A stretch of 64,000 nt of DNA, from positions 1 through 64,000 of the forward strand of contig DHQY01000009.1 in the NCBI GenBank assembly GCA_002408205.1, read 5' to 3'. Shown one piece after another: positions 42,352 through 51,896 of the stretch; the stretch's first letter is position 1, and each line of letters begins with the position of its first letter. This DNA is from Bacteroidales bacterium UBA5326 (lineage in GTDB: Bacteria; Bacteroidota; Bacteroidia; Bacteroidales; UBA932). Under the pieces are notes generated by a model. It made no database searches. It saw only the letters and a list, made by a program, of their open reading frames with translations, and was not told the origin of the DNA. Both the position numbers and the translations under genes were made by a program.

Positions 42352-45300
42352 ATGCCTTCTTTTGTTCACTTACACGTACATACGCAATACTCAATACTGG
42401 ATGGCGCTGCCTTTATTTCCCAGCTTTTTTCAAAAGCTTCTGCAGACAAGCAGCCCGCTCTTGCAATTACTGACCATGGTAACATGTTCGGTGTTAAAGA
42501 ATTTCTGGACACTGCCAAAAAGTACCCCGACGTCAGGCCTATTGTTGGATGTGAAGTTTACGTTGCACCGGAAGGCCGCTTACTGAGAAAGAACAAAGAA
42601 GAAGCCACCACCTGCCACCTGGTGTTGTTGGCAAAAAACATGACCGGATACCACAACCTGATCAAACTGGTATCCCAGGCATGGATTGACGGTTTTTATT
42701 ATAAGCCACGTATTGACCATGAACTTCTGGAGCAATACCATGAAGGGCTCATAGCGTCGAGCGCCTGTCTGGCGGGCGAATTGCCGCGACATATTCTGGC
42801 CGGCAGGATGGGCGAGGCGGAAGAGCTTATTATGTGGTATAAACGCCTTTTTGGCGATGATTATTATATTGAACTCCAGCGTCATCAAACCTTGCTGGAC
42901 ATTCCTCATGTCAAAACCACCTATGAGCTCCAAAAACAAATTGAGCCTCATCTTATTTTTCTGGCCAGAAAAAACGATATAAAGCTTCTGGCCACCAACG
43001 ACGTTCATTTCGTAAACTTCGAAGACGCACCCGCACACGACCGTCTGATCTGTGTGGCCACAAACGACGACGTGACAGATGAAAACCGTAAACTCCGTTA
43101 TACCCAACAGGAATATTTGAAATCTTGCGAGGAAATGTATGCGCTTTTTGCAGATGTCCCCGATGCGTTGCAAAATTCACTGGAAATAGCAGAAAAGGTT
43201 GAAATATACGAAATTAACCGGGATCCTATTCTTCCCCATTTTCCTATCCCGGATACATTTAAGGATTCAAACGCCTATTTAAGACACCTGACTTACGAGG
43301 GCGCCAAAAAGCTTTACCCCGAGATTACTGCTGAACTCAGAGAGCGCATTGAATTTGAGTTGGATACTATCGCATACATGGGATTTCCCGACTATTTTCT
43401 CATAGTAAGGGATTTTATTGAAGCCTCAAGAAATATGGATGTGTGGGTAGGGCCGGGACGCGGATCGGCTGCCGGTTCGGTGGTCGCTTATTGCCTTCGT
43501 ATCACACTCGTAGACCCCATCAGGTACGGCTTGCTTTTTGAGCGGTTTTTGAATCCGGACAGGGTCTCCCTGCCCGACATTGACATTGATTTTGCAGACG
43601 AAGGCCGTGGAAAAGTATTGCAATACGTAGAGGACAAATACGGGAAAGATCATGTTTCGCATGTCATTACTTTTGGAACCATGGCAGCTAAAAGTGCCAT
43701 TAAAGACGTAGCCCGTGTGCAGCGTCTGCCACTGGCCGAAGCAGATCGTCTGGCCAAACTCATTCCGGACAGATTACCGGAAAAAGACGGGAAGCCGCAA
43801 AAGATAAATATAGACAATGCTTTAAAGTATGTTCCGGAATTGCAGACCGCATTAAAGTCAGAAGATCCTTTAATCAGTACCACAGTGGAATATGCAAGGA
43901 AACTTGAAGGATCTGTACGCAACACGGGGGTCCACGCCTGTGCCATTATCATTGGTCCTGAAAAGCTGACAAACCATATTCCTCTTTCAGTAACCAAAGA
44001 TAAGGAGACGGGAGAGGATATGCTTGTTTCACAATATGAAGGCTCTCTTATTGAACAGGTAGGGATGCTTAAAATGGATTTTCTGGGGCTCAAAACGCTC
44101 AGTATCCTTAAAAGTGCGGTAGACAATATTAAGCAGACAAGAAAGATCGAGATAGATATAAACGAGATCCCTCTTACTGACGGGGCCACCTATGACCTGT
44201 TCAGTCGCGGAGACACCATCGGAGTATTTCAGTTTGAAAGCGATGGTATGCGAAAATGGCTAAGAGAACTGAAACCTAACTGTATAGATGATCTTATTGC
44301 CATGACAGCCCTGTATCGGCCCGGCCCTATGGACTATATTCCCGATTTTATTGACCGGAAGCACGGACGTAAGGAAATCGTTTACGATGTCCCTCAAATG
44401 GAGAAATACCTGAAAGACACTTATGGGGTGACTGTTTACCAGGAGCAGGTGATGCTTCTTTCACAGGAACTGGCCGGATTCTCAAAAGGACAAGCCGACA
44501 CGCTCCGTAAAGCCATGGGAAAGAAAAAAATAGCCGAAATGGAGAAACTGAAACAGGATTTCCTGAAGGGGGGTATTGACATGGGATATTCCGAGGCAGT
44601 GCTTAAGAAAATCTGGGTTGACTGGAGCGCCTTTGCACAATATGCATTCAACAAATCCCACGCCACCTGCTATTCCATGCTCAGCTACCAGACAGGGTAT
44701 CTTAAGGCTAATTTCCCCGCCGAATTCATGGCTGCGGTACTTTCAAAGAACAGGGATAATATAGACGAAGTGTCCAAGTTCATGGACGAGTGCAAACGTA
44801 TGGACATTAATGTTTCGGGGCCGGATATTAACGAATCGGTTCACGACTTTACGGTCAATGCCCGGGGCGATATACGTTTTGGGATGGCCGGGATCAAGGG
44901 TGTGGGTTATAACGCCGTTGAGTCTATTGTCCGTTCCCGAATAGAGGAAGGTCCCTTTTCCGATGTGTACAACTTTGTGGAACGTATTAATTCGAATATA
45001 TGTAATCGGAAGGTGTTGGAAAGCCTTATCTATGCCGGCGCGTTGGATTCATTCACAGATATTAAAAGAGCCCAGTATTTCCTTCCCTGTAATAAGGACG
45101 GCGTATTTCTGGACAGCCTTATACGTTACGGAGCCAGAATAGAAGAAGAAAAAAATAAAGAAATATCCAGCCTCTTTGGCGAGGGAACGGAATCTCTGGC
45201 ACCGCCTTCCCGGCCTGTACCCCCGCATACGAGCCTTGAAATTGAAGAAGATTTCCTGAAAAAAGAAAAGGAAATGGTAGGGGTATACCTCTCTTCACAT

Positions 45301-45936
45301 CCGCTGGACCGCTTTTTATTTGAAATGAAACATTTCACAACCTGTACCATTCAACAGGCAGAAGAGATCCTGGCCAATGCGGAAAAAGAAGAGCATTTTC
45401 AGCCGAAAATTATAAGGATCGGAGGGCTGGTAACGAATGTCACCTCGGCCTTATCCAAGAATTCCGGGCGTCCCTGGGGAAGCTTTACTCTGGAAGATTA
45501 CTCATCCAACAGGAAATTTACTCTTTTTGGCAAAGAATATGAACAATTCCTTCCCTATATGAGGCAGGGCGAGGCATTGCTTATCCAGGCCACATTGCAG
45601 GAAAAACCCCTTTTCGGCAAAAAACGCGATGAACGGCCTGCCGGACCGCGTGAAAAAGAGGTAAAAATCAACAGCATATCCCTTCTCGCCAATGCCAAGG
45701 ATTCTTTATCGTCCATTACCTTAAATATGAATGTGGCTCAGATAACCGGAGTTTTCAGAACAGAATTGGTGGCAATAATAGCGAAAAATCCGGGAAAGCT
45801 TACTATTCACTTTATTCTCAGGGATGCTGGTAATAACATGACCGTTAAACTTTTCTCCCGGTCGCACCGCGTGGATATTACCGCGGAATTTATTGCCTGG
45901 CTTGAAAAGAAAGAGATTCCTTACTCGGTTGAATAG
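42352..45936 (+). CDS. dnaE: DNA polymerase III subunit alpha
   Basis: 1194 residues. Replicative polymerase of the DnaE1 type. The N-terminal PHP domain starts FVHLHVHTQYSILDGA. The catalytic aspartates lie in PDIDIDFAD (about 408-416), preceded by GPGRGSAAGSVVAYCL. YQEQVM...GFSKGQADTLRKAMGKK is in the fingers region. A helix-hairpin-helix segment (GIKGVGYNAVESIV) and a C-terminal OB domain follow. It is expressed with gpmI, 6 nt upstream, and ends 10 bp from the convergent ispD. Confidence 0.97.
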   Translation: MPSFVHLHVHTQYSILDGAAFISQLFSKASADKQPALAITDHGNMFGVKEFLDTAKKYPDVRPIVGCEVYVAPEGRLLRKNKEEATTCHLVLLAKNMTGYHNLIKLVSQAWIDGFYYKPRIDHELLEQYHEGLIASSACLAGELPRHILAGRMGEAEELIMWYKRLFGDDYYIELQRHQTLLDIPHVKTTYELQKQIEPHLIFLARKNDIKLLATNDVHFVNFEDAPAHDRLICVATNDDVTDENRKLRYTQQEYLKSCEEMYALFADVPDALQNSLEIAEKVEIYEINRDPILPHFPIPDTFKDSNAYLRHLTYEGAKKLYPEITAELRERIEFELDTIAYMGFPDYFLIVRDFIEASRNMDVWVGPGRGSAAGSVVAYCLRITLVDPIRYGLLFERFLNPDRVSLPDIDIDFADEGRGKVLQYVEDKYGKDHVSHVITFGTMAAKSAIKDVARVQRLPLAEADRLAKLIPDRLPEKDGKPQKINIDNALKYVPELQTALKSEDPLISTTVEYARKLEGSVRNTGVHACAIIIGPEKLTNHIPLSVTKDKETGEDMLVSQYEGSLIEQVGMLKMDFLGLKTLSILKSAVDNIKQTRKIEIDINEIPLTDGATYDLFSRGDTIGVFQFESDGMRKWLRELKPNCIDDLIAMTALYRPGPMDYIPDFIDRKHGRKEIVYDVPQMEKYLKDTYGVTVYQEQVMLLSQELAGFSKGQADTLRKAMGKKKIAEMEKLKQDFLKGGIDMGYSEAVLKKIWVDWSAFAQYAFNKSHATCYSMLSYQTGYLKANFPAEFMAAVLSKNRDNIDEVSKFMDECKRMDINVSGPDINESVHDFTVNARGDIRFGMAGIKGVGYNAVESIVRSRIEEGPFSDVYNFVERINSNICNRKVLESLIYAGALDSFTDIKRAQYFLPCNKDGVFLDSLIRYGARIEEEKNKEISSLFGEGTESLAPPSRPVPPHTSLEIEEDFLKKEKEMVGVYLSSHPLDRFLFEMKHFTTCTIQQAEEILANAEKEEHFQPKIIRIGGLVTNVTSALSKNSGRPWGSFTLEDYSSNRKFTLFGKEYEQFLPYMRQGEALLIQATLQEKPLFGKKRDERPAGPREKEVKINSISLLANAKDSLSSITLNMNVAQITGVFRTELVAIIAKNPGKLTIHFILRDAGNNMTVKLFSRSHRVDITAEFIAWLEKKEIPYSVE

Positions 45937-45946
45937 CCGGTATCTG

Positions 45947-46639
45947 TCAGGATCCCAGCCATTTTTCAAACAGAGTCAGATCTTCGGGATAAGTAAGTTT
46001 TCTGTTTTTTTCATCTCCCAATACCAGAAATACTTTTTCTTCGGGCAGATATCGCACCACCGTTCCGCAATCGTCTGTCCCTGAGAAATGAGAATCGGCC
46101 AACGCGTTATGGTAAGCCTCCTGTATAACTGATACACGGAAAGCCTGCGGAGTTTGTGCATGCATCACTAAAGCACGGGGAGGAACTTCCGACACGAATT
46201 TTCTTTCACCGTCTGTCAGGAAGAGCGTATCTGCCGCCGGAACGGCCACTCCTACGGCTTTATGCGACTTCAGGGCCATCGCCACGTCGCTAATGATCCG
46301 GTAATCGACCAGGGGACGTGCCGCATCGTGAAAAATCAGATTGTCATCCGGACTGTTTTTAAATGCTTCAATAGCGGCGAGCGACGAATGGAACCGCTCC
46401 TCTCCGCCCGGAAGGATCCTGCAAACTTTTTTCCAATTATTTTTGAGGATCATGTTTTCCACGTTGGGGATATAAGCCCGGGCAACTACAATGGCAATTC
46501 TGTCTATAAACGGATGTGTTTCAAACGCATCTACCGCTCTTTCAATAACGGTCCGGCCTGCAATAGTCAGGAATTGTTTGGGGATCCCCCCTCCCACCCG
46601 GATTCCTGCTCCGGCAGCCATTATGACAGCAATATTCAT
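45947..46639 (-). CDS. ispD: 2-C-methyl-D-erythritol 4-phosphate cytidylyltransferase
   Basis: 230 residues. Second committed step of the MEP pathway: joins CTP and methylerythritol phosphate. The nucleotide-binding start AAGAGIRVGGGIPKQFL is typical, as are HDAARPLV and HAQTPQAFR further on. The second residue block GIR in place of GxR still fits. It lies 11 nt downstream of the serine hydrolase gene on the same strand. Confidence 0.94.
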   Translation of the reverse strand: MNIAVIMAAGAGIRVGGGIPKQFLTIAGRTVIERAVDAFETHPFIDRIAIVVARAYIPNVENMILKNNWKKVCRILPGGEERFHSSLAAIEAFKNSPDDNLIFHDAARPLVDYRIISDVAMALKSHKAVGVAVPAADTLFLTDGERKFVSEVPPRALVMHAQTPQAFRVSVIQEAYHNALADSHFSGTDDCGTVVRYLPEEKVFLVLGDEKNRKLTYPEDLTLFEKWLGS

Positions 46640-46650
46640 AGTTAATCTGT

Positions 46651-48150
46651 TTACTTGTATTGTCTGAGGAATGGCCCCAGATCATCCCCAAAGTCGATGG
46701 CAAAACTGCCGGCACGCTCAATGACCGGATTAATTTCGAATGTGATGGTAAAATCCTCATCTCTGGCATGAAACCGGAAGCTGTTGGCATTCAGGTGATG
46801 CAGGGGAGCGTCTATATCATTGATCCTGATACGAAGCGTCTTATCGGCTTCATAGATCCTTACGGGCCCGAATAACTCCTTAAAATAATCTCCTGCATAA
46901 ACATCGGGAGACAAAGGCTGGACGTATTCCTCTTCTTCGGACGGGGTGCGGGGGACTGCAGGCTTCATGTATTCATCATATGTTTTGGTGATCCAGTCCG
47001 ATTCTACGCCCCTGTAAAGGTCAATTATCTGGCGTATAATGGCCGTATGCGGAGCCGTAGTGGATCCCTGGTTCATCAGGACGCTCACTCCAAGATTAAG
47101 CTCGGGAACAAGTACAACCCAGGCTGTATAACCCCCGGCCAGCCCGGTATGGTTAATGAGCCTCCCCTGGACACCCTGTTCAATCCTCCAGCCCTGCGCA
47201 TAAAGCACAATACGTTCCTGTTCATTGGAACAGATGGTCTGAGGTTTAAAAAGAAAATCAACACTTTCGGGCGACAACAGTTTTTTTCCTTTATAGGTGC
47301 CTTTCCCAATCCACATTTTCATCCACTGACCCATGTCATATGCATTTGACATAACAAATGCGGCAGGCGAAACGGCCTGCATCCAGGCATACGAATCGTC
47401 CCTGTCGTCGCGCGGGGAGAGTTTAAGCCCTTCCTTTGTTTTTGTCAGGCTATGGCCGTATGCAAAATTTTTGGCCGTAAAGTAACTGTCCTTGCCGGTT
47501 GTGGAATGCTCCATTTCCAGCGGCGTAAAAATATATGCTTTAACAGCTTCTTCCCAGGTCATGCCCGAGTATTTCTCTATGATCTTTGCGGCCGTAGTAT
47601 ATGCCGCATTGCAGTATGAGTAGGTAGTCCTGAAGCTGAATGTGGGCTTTATCAGACGCATCATAAGATACAGATCATCCCTCCCGTAGCCCAGGGCGGG
47701 AATGGGATCGAGAGCCTGTGCCTGGAAACCGCTTTTATGGTTCATTATATCCTGTACCAGATAATTCCGGGTAACCCACGGATCGTACATCCGGAAATCG
47801 GGTAGATGACTGATCACGGGATCTGTCCACTGAATAAATCCCCGGTCTGCTATCATGGCCAGAAGAGCCGCGGTAAAGGCCTTGGAAGTAGAGGCATTTA
47901 CAAAAAGAGTGTATTCATTGGCTTCCGGAGCATCCGGCGCTGTGGTGAGTTTCCCGAACCCTCTCGCATAAACGGTCTGGGTGTCTTGTATAACCGTAAC
48001 AGCCATGGCCGGAATATTCCATAACTCTTTCACTTTATTCGCAATGGCAGTGATTTCGGCAGCAGAGGGTGCAGGTTTATTCTGCCCGTATAAAGGAGCA
48101 AGAACCAAAAAGGAGAAAAAAAGGACTGGGGATAAACAGGATTTTCTCAT
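46651..48150 (-). CDS. class C beta-lactamase-related serine hydrolase
   Basis: 499 residues. Exported (signal to about residue 22, LYGQN). The serine beta-lactamase/DD-peptidase fold is shown by STSK (87-90) as SxxK, a YSYCN motif near 170 as YxN, and HTG in NHTGLAGGY near 335. A C-terminal beta-rich domain (about 400-499) follows, common in Bacteroidota homologues that act as esterases or peptidases rather than antibiotic-resistance enzymes. Resistance is therefore not implied. ispD is 11 nt downstream. Confidence 0.87.
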   Translation of the reverse strand: MRKSCLSPVLFFSFLVLAPLYGQNKPAPSAAEITAIANKVKELWNIPAMAVTVIQDTQTVYARGFGKLTTAPDAPEANEYTLFVNASTSKAFTAALLAMIADRGFIQWTDPVISHLPDFRMYDPWVTRNYLVQDIMNHKSGFQAQALDPIPALGYGRDDLYLMMRLIKPTFSFRTTYSYCNAAYTTAAKIIEKYSGMTWEEAVKAYIFTPLEMEHSTTGKDSYFTAKNFAYGHSLTKTKEGLKLSPRDDRDDSYAWMQAVSPAAFVMSNAYDMGQWMKMWIGKGTYKGKKLLSPESVDFLFKPQTICSNEQERIVLYAQGWRIEQGVQGRLINHTGLAGGYTAWVVLVPELNLGVSVLMNQGSTTAPHTAIIRQIIDLYRGVESDWITKTYDEYMKPAVPRTPSEEEEYVQPLSPDVYAGDYFKELFGPVRIYEADKTLRIRINDIDAPLHHLNANSFRFHARDEDFTITFEINPVIERAGSFAIDFGDDLGPFLRQYK

Positions 48151-48191
48151 AGATAAAGATTTTTGACCTCGTAAAAATACAAAGAAATAAG

Positions 48192-48199
48192 TAATTTTG
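48192..48199 (+). promoter_or_regulatory. -7 box TAATTTTG for the GNAT gene
   Basis: TAATTTTG ends 7 nt before the ATG at 48207. No matching leftward box for the divergent serine hydrolase is seen; TTTCTTTG nearby lacks the TA. Confidence 0.5.
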
Positions 48200-48206
48200 G
48201 GCCGTT

Positions 48207-48713
48207 ATGAAGACTTCCTTCCCCTCCGTCACCTCCAATACTCAGATAAATGAGATAAGCCGGATGGCTTCTGAGATTTGGCGCGAAGCATACAGTGCCA
48301 CCCACAGTCAGGAGCAGATTGAATATATGCTCAACCTTTTTCTTTCTCCCGAGAGCATTTCCGAACAGATTGATAAAGAAGGGTTTATGTACTGTTTCAT
48401 TGAATACAACGGCACAACTGCCGGATTCTTTGGCGTATGTCCGCGCAAAGAAGGTAATACACTTTTATTGAGCAAGCTGTATCTTTTTAAAGAATTCCGG
48501 GGACAGGGCCTTTTTGAAGCATCCATGGAAGAGATCCGGCAAATCACAATCCGGGAAAAATTACCGGCAATTCGTCTGCATGTGAACAAACAAAACACGC
48601 GCGCTATTAATGCCTATAAAAAATACGGGTTTGCCGTGGTGGAAATTAAGGCCTTTGATATAGGCCACGGCTATTTTATGGATGATTACGTAATGGAATA
48701 CGCACTGAAATAA
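48207..48713 (+). CDS. GNAT family N-acetyltransferase
   Basis: 168 residues. The acetyl-CoA pyrophosphate loop is visible as KLYLFKEFRGQGLFEASMEEI (start and end shown), and the C-terminal LHVNKQNTRAINAYKKYGF is motif B of the fold. The order fits single-domain GNAT enzymes of the PhnO/RimI-like group. The substrate is unknown. A terminator follows directly. Confidence 0.9.
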   Translation: MKTSFPSVTSNTQINEISRMASEIWREAYSATHSQEQIEYMLNLFLSPESISEQIDKEGFMYCFIEYNGTTAGFFGVCPRKEGNTLLLSKLYLFKEFRGQGLFEASMEEIRQITIREKLPAIRLHVNKQNTRAINAYKKYGFAVVEIKAFDIGHGYFMDDYVMEYALK

Positions 48714-48741
48714 AAAAGCCGTCCAAAAGGGCGGCTTTTTT
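48712..48741. terminator. bidirectional Rho-independent terminator, GNAT / secDF
   Basis: GCCGTCC-AAAA-GGGCGGC forms a 7-bp stem flanked by A6 on the left and T6 on the right, so it can stop transcription both from the GNAT gene and from the convergent secDF. Confidence 0.85.
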
Positions 48742-48756
48742 ATGCTTATTATTCGT

Positions 48757-51700
48757 TTATTTAACAGATTTCCCGACAAGTTTTTTCTTTTCGCTACGCT
48801 TCCACATATCAAACACAACCGGGGTGGAAACCAGCACGGAAGTAAACGGACAAATGGTCACACCCACTGCCAGCGCTACGGCAAAACCGCGGATCACTTC
48901 ACCTCCAAAGATGGCAATGGCCAGGAGAACCACCAGGGTCGTGGCCGATGTGTTCACGGTACGGGACAAAGTTGAATTCAGCGCCTCATTTATATTTTCC
49001 TGTGTATCACGTTTAGGATACAATGTCCTGTATTCCCTGATACGGTCAAAGATAACAACGGTATCGTTCAGCGAATACCCGATAATGGTCAGAATGGCAG
49101 CAATAAACTGCTGGTCCACATCCAGGGTAAAGGGCAACACTCCAGAGAAAATGGAAAAGAAGGACATCACAAATAAGGTGTTGAATACCAGAGAAACCAA
49201 GCCGCCGGTACCCCAGGTCCAATTGCGGAAACGAGCTGCGATATAGAGGAAAATGGCCAGACAGGAAAGCAATATGGCAATGAGGGCATCGCGCTGGATA
49301 TCGCTGGCCACCGTTGGCCCGACTTTTTCCGAACTGATTATACCGTTGGGATTATCAACCGTTGAAAGGAACTGTTCCAATGTAATTGGGGTGGTATAAA
49401 ATCCTTTAAGAGCTTCGTAGAGCATATTATCGACCGTTGCATCGGCTTCGGTACTTTCATCGGTGATCAGGTGTTTGGTCGTGATCCTCATCTGACTGCT
49501 TCCTCCAAACTCTTTTACTTCAACCCCTTCTTCAAATGCTTCAATAACTTTTGTACGCACTTGTTCTGCAGATACTTCCTGGTCAAAGCGCACTACATAG
49601 GTACGGCCTCCCGTGAAATCCACACCGTAGCTGAACCCTTTCGTAACCATAAAGAGGACACCGATCAACGAAATTGAAATTGCTACTATATAATAGATCT
49701 TTCTATATTTTAGGAAATTAAGTTTAGTGTGCTGCAGAAATTCGCGGGTCCATTTATTATCAAACGTGATGTTCTTGTTTCTTGAAAGACGGGCTTCAAA
49801 TAACAACCTGGAAATAAAAATGGAGGTAAATAGCGAGGTAACCAAACCAATTACAAGGGTTGTGGCAAAACCCTGTACGGGGCCCGATCCGAAGAACATA
49901 AGAATAATACCGGTGATCATGGTAGTAAGGTTACCGTCTATGATGGCCGAATAAGCGTTTTTGTATCCCTCGGCGACGGCCAGACGCAAGGCCTTACCGG
50001 TCCGTAATTCTTCTTTTATACGCTCGTAAATAATTACGTTGGCGTCTACCGCCATACCCATTGTCAATACGATCCCGGCAATACCCGGAAGGGTAAGGAC
50101 CGCACCGAATGACACCAGGGCCCCAAAAAGGAACAGCACGTTACACAACAAGGCTACACTGGCAACCATACCGGCCCTGTTGTAGAAGAACATCATATAG
50201 ACCAGCACAAGAAGGAACGCAATGGCAAACGAAGACAGACCGGCATTAATGGATCTGGAACCCAGTGAAGGGCCTACAACGCTTTCCTGTACAATACTTG
50301 CCGGGGCAGGCAATTTACCGGATTTAAGTACGTTGGCCAGGTCGTCTGCTTCTTCCGAGGTAAACTGACCCGAAATTTCCGAACGTCCGCCGGTGATCTC
50401 CACACCCACCCTCGGGTAGGAATATACCATGTCATCCAGAACAATGGCTATGCATTTCCCAATATTATCTGCCGTCATACGGGCCCAAATGCGGGCTCCT
50501 TCTGCATTCATACCCATATCTACGGTAGGTGTGCCGCCACCTGTATTGTTATAGGATTTGCGGGCATCGGTCACAACGCCTCCGTCCAGAGGGGCTCGTC
50601 CGTCACGGGTATTCACTTTTATGGCCACCAATTCAAAATACACCTTATTGGTAGCATCGGGCTTAACAGACCACAACGCACGCATATCTGCTGGGAGGAC
50701 GGCCTGCACCTGGGGCAAACGCAGCCAGGTATTAATAAGGGCGGTATCTTTGTAATGTGCCCTGCCAATACAGGGACCGGGGGCAACCTGTCCGTTATAT
50801 ACACTTGGAGACAAAACGTTGAACAGCGGGTTTTGCTTTGCCCAGGCCGTCATGTCGTCAGACAACGAATCTTCTTTGGTTAACTGGGTAAGTAAATCTT
50901 CTTCCCCTGTCCCTTCGGCCAGGGTGGTATCTTTAATCGCCTCGTCTCCCAGGTAATCGCGAATAATCCGGTTTGCCTCTTCGAGTGAAGGATAGATTTC
51001 GGAATTTTCGTAGGTTTCCCAAAATTCCAGCGAAGCAGTTCCCTGCAGGAGTTTACGCACGCGTTCGGGTTCCTTGATCCCGGGTAACTGCACCAAAATA
51101 CGACCCGTGGTTCCCAGGCGTTGGATATTGGGTTGGGTAACACCAAACCGGTCAATACGATTACGAAGCACATTAAAGGAGTTGGCCATGGCAGACTCGG
51201 CTTCTTCGCGTATAATTTTTATAACCTGATCGTTGGTCGTTTCGGGTTTAATCTTTTCACGTAAATCGTACGTACCGAACACCCTGGAAAGACGATCTCC
51301 GGGAGCCACCTGTTCCCAGGCTTCAGCAAAAAGCGTCACATAGTCTTCCCTTGCGCCTTCTTTTACCTGTTGGTTAGCCACAGTGAGTGCCTGATTGAAA
51401 ACGGGATCCTGGCTGTAGTCGGCTAAGGCACGGATAAGCATCTCGAGCTTAACTTCCATCATAACATCCATACCTCCCTTCAGGTCAAGTCCAAGGCTAA
51501 CCTCTTTTTCTTTAACTTCTTTAAAAGTAAATCCGAGGTATACTTTTTCCGGAGTAATGGAGTCTATATAAAAACGCTCTCTGGCATTTCTGAGTGAATC
51601 CAGGAAAAAGGCCTGATCCAGTTCGCGGATCGATTTATATTCCGGAGTTGTCTGAACGGCAATAACTGCCTTTTCTGCATAATTGGCCGCTTTCTTTTCC

Positions 51701-51792
51701 TGATACCTTGTCACCGCAGTGAAAGACAGCTGGTACAGGCAGGCCAACCCGATGATTATAGCCACAAAACGTATGGCACCTTTACTTTGCAT
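48757..51792 (-). CDS. secDF: protein translocase subunit SecDF (fusion)
   Basis: 1011 residues. SecD and SecF joined in one chain, as usual in Bacteroidota. SecDF uses the proton gradient to pull secreted proteins through SecYEG. The SecD half has the first membrane helix, SLGLDLKGGMDVMMEV, a large P1 domain, and GMAVDANVIIYERIKEEL in TM4. The SecF half starts with YYIVAISISLIGV and contains GVDFTGGRTYVVRF and GYSLNDTVVIFDRIRE. All functional Asp/Arg blocks appear intact. A TACATTTG box lies 47 nt upstream. Confidence 0.96.
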   Translation of the reverse strand: MQSKGAIRFVAIIIGLACLYQLSFTAVTRYQEKKAANYAEKAVIAVQTTPEYKSIRELDQAFFLDSLRNARERFYIDSITPEKVYLGFTFKEVKEKEVSLGLDLKGGMDVMMEVKLEMLIRALADYSQDPVFNQALTVANQQVKEGAREDYVTLFAEAWEQVAPGDRLSRVFGTYDLREKIKPETTNDQVIKIIREEAESAMANSFNVLRNRIDRFGVTQPNIQRLGTTGRILVQLPGIKEPERVRKLLQGTASLEFWETYENSEIYPSLEEANRIIRDYLGDEAIKDTTLAEGTGEEDLLTQLTKEDSLSDDMTAWAKQNPLFNVLSPSVYNGQVAPGPCIGRAHYKDTALINTWLRLPQVQAVLPADMRALWSVKPDATNKVYFELVAIKVNTRDGRAPLDGGVVTDARKSYNNTGGGTPTVDMGMNAEGARIWARMTADNIGKCIAIVLDDMVYSYPRVGVEITGGRSEISGQFTSEEADDLANVLKSGKLPAPASIVQESVVGPSLGSRSINAGLSSFAIAFLLVLVYMMFFYNRAGMVASVALLCNVLFLFGALVSFGAVLTLPGIAGIVLTMGMAVDANVIIYERIKEELRTGKALRLAVAEGYKNAYSAIIDGNLTTMITGIILMFFGSGPVQGFATTLVIGLVTSLFTSIFISRLLFEARLSRNKNITFDNKWTREFLQHTKLNFLKYRKIYYIVAISISLIGVLFMVTKGFSYGVDFTGGRTYVVRFDQEVSAEQVRTKVIEAFEEGVEVKEFGGSSQMRITTKHLITDESTEADATVDNMLYEALKGFYTTPITLEQFLSTVDNPNGIISSEKVGPTVASDIQRDALIAILLSCLAIFLYIAARFRNWTWGTGGLVSLVFNTLFVMSFFSIFSGVLPFTLDVDQQFIAAILTIIGYSLNDTVVIFDRIREYRTLYPKRDTQENINEALNSTLSRTVNTSATTLVVLLAIAIFGGEVIRGFAVALAVGVTICPFTSVLVSTPVVFDMWKRSEKKKLVGKSVK

Positions 51793-51839
51793 GAAATCTT
51801 AATATTTTTAAATTTGTATAAGTCAGGTAAAATAGGGTG

Positions 51840-51875
51840 CAAATGTAATATTTTTTCCCTAATTAATTAACTTTG
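51840..51875. promoter_or_regulatory. divergent promoter pair, secDF / PD40-SPOR gene
   Basis: The minus strand reads TACATTTG at 51847-51840, 47 nt before the secDF ATG. The plus strand reads TAACTTTG at 51868-51875, 21 nt before the ATG at 51897. The boxes are 20 bp apart. Confidence 0.55.
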
Positions 51876-51896
51876 TATTTCGCATTCACCTTATTT

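Noticed and set aside
46651..48150. Antibiotic-resistance beta-lactamase
   Set aside because: The SxxK, YxN and HTG motifs define the broad serine hydrolase family. The extra C-terminal domain and chromosomal context next to ispD fit an esterase or peptidase.
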